Shown here: positions 57,916 to 64,000 of the stretch, piece by piece
Numbering within the stretch: position 1 is the first letter of the stretch
Layout of the letters: each line of letters opens with the position of its first letter
Assembly (NCBI GenBank): GCA_964390805.1
Contig: CAYMKL010000003.1
Location: 39,965 to 103,964 of the forward strand
DNA length: 64,000 bases
DNA from: CAYMKL01 sp964390805
GTDB taxonomy: Bacteria > Chloroflexota > Anaerolineae > VGOG01
Direction: 5' to 3'
Notes under the pieces: generated by a model
Database searches by the model: none
What the model saw: only the letters and a program-made list of their open reading frames with translations
What the model was told of the DNA's origin: nothing
Made by a program: the position numbers and the translations under genes

Positions 57916-59262
57916 TTAGAGGTTTTTTGGCGCGAATTTGGGATGGAAGTCCGGGCCGGCGTAGCCCCACGGCGTCTTGGGGCGCTGGCGGATGCCCCAC
58001 GTTTCGGCCGCTGCGCGGAACTCGGGGTACTTCTCCGCCGCCTCTTGCAGGGTCATCCCTGCCAGCACGGCGTCGAACGCCTGTCGCCAGGCCATCGCGC
58101 CGGCTTTGTAGCCCATCGGATGGCCAAGCATACCACCCCCGGCCGGCACGATGAAGTCAATGCCATGCTCTTGTATCAGCACCTCGGCCAGGCCGGGATA
58201 CATACCAGCCGATGGCATGGGCCAGGTGCGCTTGATATTGTGGAAGGGCGCTCGCAGCGTTTGCGATGTGCGCAGTTCTTCTTCCACTGAACAGGTCTGG
58301 AGGCTGGACCACAAAGAGGGGGACAGCATCAAATCGGCCCCGCTCAGGCGGCACAGCTTAGATAGAACGACCCAACTGAATGTCTCAATCATTCCCAACA
58401 TGTGCGATGGATGCAGCATAATGGGCACGTTGATCTCGGCATCATCAGCCAGATCTTTCAAGGTTGACAGACCGGCGGAATAGGCCAGCAACAGTCCGGT
58501 TGCTCCGGCCTTAACCGCCCGACGCGCCTTTTCGTGAACCCGGCTGGACTCGTCCGTGATGCTGACCAGATAGATTGTTTTCTCGCCGGTCTCTTGTTCT
58601 GCTCTGTCCAGCGCCTTCAACACCGCCTCCAGACGAGCATCGAAGGAGCAGTTATCCAGTTCACTACACATTTCGTCGTCCTTACACAAGTCTGCGCCGC
58701 CCAGTGCGCTCTGGTAAACCTGCGCCGCCGTCTCTTCTGGCGTCATGCCCATCTTGGGCTTGATAATTTGCAGGCAAAGTGGACGATCATAGACACCCAA
58801 GATGTCGCGCATCCCTTCAATACCAAACTTGGGGCCGTTGAACTTAGCCGCCACCGATTTGGGGATATACAGATCCATCATCCGCACCTTGTCGCAGAAG
58901 GCAAAGATGTTGCCGGAGATGGAGAGGAGCAACATCGGCATATTGACGTTCACGTCCCAGGCAGCGATAGGGAAGGCCAGTTGCACAATAGCCTTTCTCG
59001 TCCCCCTGGGGGCCGGGATCTCGTAATACCCCAACACCTTGCTAGACAAACGCGCGCGCACCTCCGGCGTTTCCTCTTTCACTTCCATCCAACTGGCGGT
59101 TGAACCTTCCAGAGCCAGTCGTTGCACCTGTCCCAGGTGGTCAATGAAGTCTACATCCTCCATCGTGTCTTCGATATAATAGGTGCCGACGACAAACCGG
59201 TCCTGGTCCAGGCTCTCCCACATGTAGTTGAACATGTGGGGATCGTACAGTTCTTTCACCAT
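57916..59262 (-). CDS. RuBisCO-like protein (form IV)
   Basis: A 448-residue protein with the RuBisCO large-subunit fold. The barrel start IIKPKMG (Lys168, Lys170) and the carbamylation/metal motif KDDE (Lys194-Glu197 in ADLCKDDEMCSE) are kept, as is His287 near the HxxxH position. The loop-6 lysine region is not recognisable and several carboxylase residues are changed, so carboxylation is not expected. Form IV proteins act in methylthioribulose salvage or in decarboxylation/hydrolysis of isoapionate phosphates. Here it stands between a sugar-isomerase-like protein and an E1 pair, favouring a sugar-acid route. ATG 59262 has AAGGAGA 6 bases upstream; longer frame rejected. Confidence 0.87.
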   Translation of the reverse strand: MVKELYDPHMFNYMWESLDQDRFVVGTYYIEDTMEDVDFIDHLGQVQRLALEGSTASWMEVKEETPEVRARLSSKVLGYYEIPAPRGTRKAIVQLAFPIAAWDVNVNMPMLLLSISGNIFAFCDKVRMMDLYIPKSVAAKFNGPKFGIEGMRDILGVYDRPLCLQIIKPKMGMTPEETAAQVYQSALGGADLCKDDEMCSELDNCSFDARLEAVLKALDRAEQETGEKTIYLVSITDESSRVHEKARRAVKAGATGLLLAYSAGLSTLKDLADDAEINVPIMLHPSHMLGMIETFSWVVLSKLCRLSGADLMLSPSLWSSLQTCSVEEELRTSQTLRAPFHNIKRTWPMPSAGMYPGLAEVLIQEHGIDFIVPAGGGMLGHPMGYKAGAMAWRQAFDAVLAGMTLQEAAEKYPEFRAAAETWGIRQRPKTPWGYAGPDFHPKFAPKNL

Positions 59263-59285
59263 GGTAGTCTCCTTATCTAAATCTA

Positions 59286-59318
59286 AGGTGCAACGCACTT
59301 TGGAAGTGCGTTGCACCT
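59286..59318. repeat. Perfect 15-bp inverted repeat (AGGTGCAACGCACTT)
   Basis: Arms 59286-59300 and 59304-59318 with a three-base loop fill the spacer between the sugar-isomerase-like gene and the RuBisCO-like gene. Probably a dispersed palindromic repeat. Confidence 0.85.
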
Positions 59319-59327
59319 AGCTGGCGG

Positions 59328-60311
59328 TTAGCCAAGCAGAGCCTCACGGATCATGGCCGAGGCCTCCATCGCGTCGCCGCTGGCGATCACCTGTCCAATG
59401 CGGTCGCGCCCGATTTTGCCCAGCAAGCCATGGAGCCCTTCGATCCAACGGATGCTCTCGGTGGCAGCCCGAACCCCATCCTCGCGGTAGGGGAAGATGT
59501 CAAGCGCATACCAGCCGTTGTAATCCATTCGATCCAGCCAGTAGAGGAGCTCCAGCATCTCGACAATGTGGACCGAACCCACGGTCATGTCGTCGTCCCA
59601 CAACCGCCAGTTGTCGTTGAAGTGCATGTAGAAGAGCTTCTGGCCGAAGTACTGCAACATCGCCGCCGACTCGGCCGCGCTCTCGTAGGCCATCAGGGCA
59701 TGGCCCACGTCAATCATCGCCCCTACGTTTGGCTTGTCCACCTTCTCGACCAAGAGCAAGGTTTTGCCGACGGTGCCGATGAAGCAGTGGGTACGCGGCT
59801 CCTTGGGCTTGTATTCGATGACCAGCTTGACCTCGGGCACGTGCTCGGCACATTCGATAGTGCCCTCAATGATCCGGTCCCAGGCAGCCAAATAGTCGGC
59901 CTGGAGAGGATAGTCGTAGCCATCCTGACCGAACCACAGGTCCACCACCTCGCAATTCAGTTGCTTCGCCCATTCCATAGACTTCTTGACCTCGTGGATG
60001 GCATCGCGACGAATCTGCGGGTCATTGGAGGAAAAGGAGCCCCAGCCCCATTTGCCGGAGGCCCAAATGTCCGGAGTGACGCAGGTCACCACCAGCCCGG
60101 CGTCTTTGATCTGCCGGTGCATCTGCTCCAGGTTATCGTCGTTCACGTGCCACAGCCCGACCACTTCCACTCCCGTGAGTCCCTCAACCTGGGTGGCAGC
60201 TTTGATGAGTTCCTCGGTCGTTAACCGCTCACCGTAGCCAGACAGGACGTAGCGATCGGCGCAAGCGTTGAAAGTATTGATGTTAGCAGAGAAGCGTAGC
60301 GTTGTTGTCAT
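59328..60311 (-). CDS. TIM-barrel sugar isomerase/epimerase (xylose isomerase-like)
   Basis: A 327-residue protein of the AP-endonuclease 2/xylose isomerase-like barrel. Likely metal ligands: Glu in VIEYKPKEPR, Asp and His in MIDVGHALMAYE, and His in FYMHFNDNWRLWDDD, plus Asp in YALDIFPYRED. Relatives include L-rhamnose, D-apiose and ketose isomerases or epimerases. Its position with the RuBisCO-like gene and L-fucose isomerase suggests a less common sugar or sugar acid. Ribosome site AAGGGGG at 8 bases. Confidence 0.8.
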   Translation of the reverse strand: MTTTLRFSANINTFNACADRYVLSGYGERLTTEELIKAATQVEGLTGVEVVGLWHVNDDNLEQMHRQIKDAGLVVTCVTPDIWASGKWGWGSFSSNDPQIRRDAIHEVKKSMEWAKQLNCEVVDLWFGQDGYDYPLQADYLAAWDRIIEGTIECAEHVPEVKLVIEYKPKEPRTHCFIGTVGKTLLLVEKVDKPNVGAMIDVGHALMAYESAAESAAMLQYFGQKLFYMHFNDNWRLWDDDMTVGSVHIVEMLELLYWLDRMDYNGWYALDIFPYREDGVRAATESIRWIEGLHGLLGKIGRDRIGQVIASGDAMEASAMIREALLG

Positions 60312-60338
60312 GATGCGCCCCCTTATTCAGTATTCAGT

Positions 60339-62180
60339 CTAGCTCCCATACAACGGCCCAAAGTTGGCGCAGGCTCTGAAGTCGGCGCCCATTGGCTCCT
60401 GTGCGCCGAAGACGGTCCACGCGCTGGGTCGGAAGATCCGCTCCTCCGGCACGTTGTGCATGTAAACCGGGATACGCAGCATTGAGGCCAGGGTGATTAG
60501 ATCAGCGCCGATGTGGTCGTAGCTAACCGCACCGTGGTTGGCCCCCCAGTTGTACATCACAGAGTAGACGTCGCGGAAAGGCCCACTGCCTTTCAGGCGG
60601 TGTCCTGAGCTTGTCGAAGGGTTGGGGACGAACCAGTGGGTCGGCCAGGTGGGGTTGGTGCGCTCGTTCAAAGCATGGTGCACCTCTTCCGGCAGGTCCA
60701 CGGTGTACCCCTCCGCAATCTGTAACGCCGGGCCAAGCCCCTTGACCAGGTTGACTCTGGACATGGTGACCGGCATGCCCCCACAGGTCAGGAAGCTGGA
60801 GGAGAAACCGCCCCCTCGGAAGTATTCTGTTATGGCCGGGTACCAGGTCGTGGCGTCGAGGCACTTTCCAACCTCTGCCGGGGTGATGTCCCAGAAGGGT
60901 TTCATAGCCGGCTGACCGTCAATCTCCTGCAGGCCAGTGGCGTCCAGGGTGGCGGAGCCGGAGTTGATTAGGTGGATGATCCCATCCTCCGCCAGGCCGG
61001 TCAGTTCGTAGCCCGTCACCCGCTTGACCGCCTCTGGGCTCCAGTAGGTTCTCACGTCGGCGAAGATCTGGGCGGTGTTGGTCAAGAGATGCCCAAAGAG
61101 CATCGCCACCCCGTTGAGACAGTCGTTCTCGGTAGCCACGATGAAGGGCTCCCGAATGCCATTCCAGTCGAAGGAGGAGTTGAGGATCGCCTCCAAGAAG
61201 TCACCGTTGGGAAAGTGGTCGGTCCATTGCCGCTGCCCCTGGAAGCCTGAGGCGATGGCGTTGTGCCCCAACGCCTCCTCGCCGTAGCCCAGTTCCGCCA
61301 GTCGGGGGTTGCCAACCATCAAGTCGCGGGCGATCATCGCCATCTTGACCACGAACTCCCAATCCCGGTCCTTCTGCGCCCGGCTGCGCTGGTTTGCCGG
61401 GGGATTGTATTCTCGCCCCTCTTTGCAGTTCTCCTTCACCCACGGCAAGGCCCGGGCAGACTCTTCCTTGTCGTAGATCTCCTCATCAATCCTGCGGACA
61501 AATTCCGTCATATCCACCGTTTCCACCCGCATCCCTATGTAGCTCTCGAAGAAGGACTGATTCACAATCGAGCCAGCAATGCCCATCGAGACGCCGCCCA
61601 TCGAGAGGTAGGATTTGCCGCGCATCGTGGCCACAGCCAACCCTGCCTTGGCAAATTGCAGGAGTTTCTCCTGCACATCGGCCGGAATCGAGGTGTCTCC
61701 TGCGTCCTGGACGTCGCGTCCGTAAATGCTGAAAGCTGGCAGCCCCTTCTGATTGTGCCCGGCCAGGACCGCCGCCAGATAGACCGCGCCAGGGCGCTCG
61801 GTGCCGTTGAAACCCCACACCGCCTTGGGCAGGTGAGGATCCATGTCCATCGTTTCTGCGCCGTAGCACCAGCAGGGCGTGACGGTGAGTGAGACGCCGA
61901 CGCCTTCTCTGGCGAACTTGGCAGCGGCCTGGGCGGCTTCGGCCACGCCACCGATGCAGGTATCGGCGATGACGCACTCGACCGGCAGGCCGTTGGAGTG
62001 GCGCAGGTTTTCCGTCAGGAACTCCGCCACCGCTTTGGCCAGGGCCATCGTTTGGTCTTCCAGGGACTCTCTCACCCCTTTCCGCCGGCCATCAATGGTG
62101 GGACGAATGCCGATTTTGGGCATATCGCCGATCAGTCTGTTCTGAGGGGGATTCATCTTAATATCCTTTCCATTCGCCAT
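60339..62180 (-). CDS. fucI: L-fucose isomerase
   Basis: A 613-residue hexameric manganese isomerase converting L-fucose to L-fuculose (also D-arabinose to D-ribulose). PKIGIRPTIDGRRKGVRESLE at the start, CWCYGAETMDMDP, WGFNGTERPGAVYLAAVLAGH, VATENDCLNGVA (catalytic Glu), FADVRTYWSPEAV (metal Asp) and WGANHG (metal His) all match E. coli FucI closely. About 520-527 is a repeat-derived insertion (NPSTSSGHR), making it a little longer than the usual 591. Strong AAGGAGG ribosome site. Confidence 0.95.
   Translation of the reverse strand: MANGKDIKMNPPQNRLIGDMPKIGIRPTIDGRRKGVRESLEDQTMALAKAVAEFLTENLRHSNGLPVECVIADTCIGGVAEAAQAAAKFAREGVGVSLTVTPCWCYGAETMDMDPHLPKAVWGFNGTERPGAVYLAAVLAGHNQKGLPAFSIYGRDVQDAGDTSIPADVQEKLLQFAKAGLAVATMRGKSYLSMGGVSMGIAGSIVNQSFFESYIGMRVETVDMTEFVRRIDEEIYDKEESARALPWVKENCKEGREYNPPANQRSRAQKDRDWEFVVKMAMIARDLMVGNPRLAELGYGEEALGHNAIASGFQGQRQWTDHFPNGDFLEAILNSSFDWNGIREPFIVATENDCLNGVAMLFGHLLTNTAQIFADVRTYWSPEAVKRVTGYELTGLAEDGIIHLINSGSATLDATGLQEIDGQPAMKPFWDITPAEVGKCLDATTWYPAITEYFRGGGFSSSFLTCGGMPVTMSRVNLVKGLGPALQIAEGYTVDLPEEVHHALNERTNPTWPTHWFVPNPSTSSGHRLKGSGPFRDVYSVMYNWGANHGAVSYDHIGADLITLASMLRIPVYMHNVPEERIFRPSAWTVFGAQEPMGADFRACANFGPLYGS
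60601..60621 (-). repeat. CCTTCGAC/GCTCAGGAC repeat in fucI
   Basis: Read as PSTSSGH between WFVPN and the conserved GPFRDVYSVM, at a spot where E. coli FucI has a short loop. Confidence 0.75.
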
Positions 62181-62223
62181 TGTTATCCTCCTTGAAGTAG
62201 ATCTCCGCTCACATTCTGAACCT

Positions 62224-63885
62224 CTATCCCATGCGCAAACTGCGTAGGACTTTCATCACATCATTTTCGCCCCGGCCAAAGTAATCATACAGACAGCGGT
62301 ATTCAGCATAAAGAGTGTTGTAAGGGGCCAGATGCCCCGGTGTGGGGCGATACACCTCGGCTGGAGGCGGAGCCATGTGGGCTACCGCTTCGCCTGGAGA
62401 GTCGTACCCGCCAGCGGACTGCCCGGCGGCCACTGCACCCAGCATCGCCGCACCCAGGGCTGTGACCTGTTCGGCCCCGGCTACGGCCATCTCGCGGCCA
62501 GTAACGTCGGCATAGATTTGCATGAGGAGGGCGTTCTTGGCGAGGGTGCCGCCGGTCACAATCGATCCCACCGGGATGCCCTGCTCGGCGAAGGCCTCAA
62601 TGATGATCCGCGTGCCAAAGGCGGTGGCCTCGATGAGCGCTCGATAAATCTCCTCAGCTTTGGTGGCCAGCGTGCAGCCGATGAGCAGGCCGCTCAACTC
62701 AGCGTCCACCAGGGTAGAGCGGTTGCCGTTCCACCAATCGAGGGCCAGCAGACCACTCCCGCCGGGGCGCAGAGTCGCCGCCTTTTCGGCCAACACATCG
62801 TGCAGTGACACTCCCTGGCTGGCGGCCTCCTCGTGGTAAGCTGGCGGCACGCCGTTTTCTACAAACCAGGCAAAGATGTCGCCTGTCCCGGCCTGGCCCG
62901 CTTCATAGCCGAAGAAGCCGGGCACGATGCCATCTTCAACCACTCCGGCAATCCCCTCCACCAACATCTCATTTTCAGCCATCAGCATGTGACAGGTAGA
63001 TGTGCCCATGATCATGAACATCGTGCCTGCCCCGCTGACGCCGCCGCCAGGTACGGCCGCATGCGCATCAATGATGGGCGCGGCCACCAGCGTGTTCTCT
63101 GCCAGTCCCAATCTTTCGGCCCACTGGGCTGTCAGTTTGCCAACCCTCTGCCCCGGCGCGATCACCGGCCCGGCAAGCTTGTCACGGTAGAGATCAGTCA
63201 GGTCCGGGTGAAGCGCTGCCAGAAAATCGGCCGAGGGGAAGCCATCTACCTTGTGCCAGGTGGCTTTGTACCCAGCAGCACAGGCGTTGCGGGCCAGCCG
63301 ACCGGTCAACTGCCATACGACCCAATCCCCGCCCTCCGCGATACGGTCGGCAGCCGCGTACAGATCAGGGGCCTCCTCCAGCATTTGCAGCGCCTTTGGG
63401 ATGAGCCACTCTGACGAGATCTTGCCGCCATACCGGGCCAGCCACGGTTCGTTTCTAGCCGAGGCCAATTCATTGACACGGTCGGCCTGGGGTTGAGCAG
63501 CGTGATGCTTCCAGAGCTTGGCCCAGGCATGAGGCCGTCCCCGGTAAGCATCCAGGGTGCAAAGCGGTACGCCATCAGTGGTGGTGGGCAGGATAGTACA
63601 GGCGGTGAAATCCAGACCCAGCCCCACAACCGCCTCTGGAGCGACGCCGCTCTCGGCCAGAACGGCGAGAATGGTGATCTCCAGAGCAACCAGCCAATCG
63701 GCCGGGTTTTGCAGCGCCCAATCGGGAGGGAGTGGTTGGTCGCTTCCCGGCAACGTCTCGTCAATCACACCGTCGGCGTAGAGGTAGACGGCCGTGGCTA
63801 CAGTTTCGCCTGTGGCAACGTCCACCAACACAGCACGTGCAGATCCGGTGCCAAAATCCAGTCCCAGGGTGTATTTATCCATCAT
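62224..63885 (-). CDS. FGGY-family kinase, L-ribulokinase-like
   Basis: A 553-residue sugar kinase with the AraB pattern: LGLDFGTGSARAVLVDVATG at the start, LGLDFTACTILPTT, GGKISSEWLIPKAL, CAAGYKATWH, IMGTSTCHML, GYEAGQAGTGDIFAWF and LDWWNGNRSTLVDAELSG. Length agrees with ribulokinase (about 560), longer than most FGGY kinases. No arabinose isomerase or ribulose-5-phosphate epimerase lies in the window; next to fucI it could phosphorylate L-fuculose or D-ribulose. ATG 63885 or 63882; AAGGAGA precedes both. Confidence 0.85.
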   Translation of the reverse strand: MMDKYTLGLDFGTGSARAVLVDVATGETVATAVYLYADGVIDETLPGSDQPLPPDWALQNPADWLVALEITILAVLAESGVAPEAVVGLGLDFTACTILPTTTDGVPLCTLDAYRGRPHAWAKLWKHHAAQPQADRVNELASARNEPWLARYGGKISSEWLIPKALQMLEEAPDLYAAADRIAEGGDWVVWQLTGRLARNACAAGYKATWHKVDGFPSADFLAALHPDLTDLYRDKLAGPVIAPGQRVGKLTAQWAERLGLAENTLVAAPIIDAHAAVPGGGVSGAGTMFMIMGTSTCHMLMAENEMLVEGIAGVVEDGIVPGFFGYEAGQAGTGDIFAWFVENGVPPAYHEEAASQGVSLHDVLAEKAATLRPGGSGLLALDWWNGNRSTLVDAELSGLLIGCTLATKAEEIYRALIEATAFGTRIIIEAFAEQGIPVGSIVTGGTLAKNALLMQIYADVTGREMAVAGAEQVTALGAAMLGAVAAGQSAGGYDSPGEAVAHMAPPPAEVYRPTPGHLAPYNTLYAEYRCLYDYFGRGENDVMKVLRSLRMG

Positions 63886-64000
63886 TCTTTCTCCTTTCAG
63901 ATAATTTGGGTAATCTTTTCTTCCATGAGCCTTGCCTCGGACGGTGCTAGCGTAACAATTGTGCAACCAGAGACCAAATCGGCAAAATCGAGACAAAAAC
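63886..64000. other. Upstream region of the minus-strand run
   Basis: The last 115 bases before the window edge. Apart from the AAGGAGA ribosome site of the kinase, no promoter with convincing boxes and no other gene could be recognised; the promoter may lie outside. Confidence 0.4.

Noticed and set aside
57916..59262. True carboxylating RuBisCO.
   Set aside because: The carbamylation motif is kept, but the loop-6 lysine segment and other carboxylase residues are not, and no phosphoribulokinase is present.

Overview
The window looks like a fragment of a Chloroflexota genome, probably Anaerolineae or a close relative. This is inferred from gene style, not from a marker gene. The evidence is high-GC coding DNA, lipoprotein binding proteins with Val/Glu- or Pro/Thr-rich linkers after the lipobox, a 'VLLPLVLK'-type segment in a secreted protein, Dpp-type and Rha-type ABC importers, and many short palindromic and heptameric repeats. 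No rRNA, tRNA, CRISPR array, transposase or phage gene was seen.

Left part, 1-2.3 kb (minus strand): the start of a Tat-exported lipoprotein cut by the window edge, a secreted protein with three tandem 95-residue repeats bracketed by palindromes, and a UlaG-like metallo-hydrolase.

Plus-strand block, 2.7-24.2 kb: two Dpp-type importer operons separated by a GntR/FadR-family regulator. Operon 1 is binding protein, DppB, DppC, MttB-family methyltransferase, DppD, DppF and a C45 acyltransferase-like Ntn hydrolase. Operon 2 is a LysM-fused binding protein, DppB, DppC, an ornithine/alanine racemase-like protein, gamma-glutamyltransferase, opine dehydrogenase, and a 1255-residue protein joining a cobalamin-binding domain, a mutase-like barrel and a GlmL/MutL-type reactivase. 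The two binding-protein genes share a nearly identical leader. The block ends at a clear intrinsic terminator (24284-24325).

Minus-strand block, 24.6-63.9 kb: 32 genes in one direction, most overlapping or separated by a few bases, centred on deoxyhexose and pentose use. Read in transcription order it holds an AraB-like kinase, L-fucose isomerase, a TIM-barrel sugar isomerase, a RuBisCO-like protein, an E1 alpha/beta pair, rhamnulokinase, a DeoR regulator and a RhaT/P/Q importer. Next come a binding protein made of four tandem RhaS copies, two SDRs, an MBL hydrolase, a cupin, a split transketolase and a second E1 pair. The block ends with rhamnose mutarotase, a UroD-family protein, rhamnose isomerase, a class II aldolase, two zinc dehydrogenases, a PHP protein, a DUF952 protein, a third SDR and a complete 2-oxoacid dehydrogenase complex (fused E1, E2, E3). 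L-rhamnose can be followed from uptake to rhamnulose-1-phosphate and probably to aldol cleavage. No obvious L-lactaldehyde dehydrogenase is present.

The most unusual observations are the four-copy RhaS lipoprotein (period exactly 993 bp), the triple-domain B12 mutase/reactivase beside racemase and opine genes, the paired leader of the two peptide-type operons, and two kinds of short repeat (a 24-bp CCTTCGAC/GCTCAGGAC element and heptamer arrays) that sit inside genes and add peptides to otherwise conserved enzymes.
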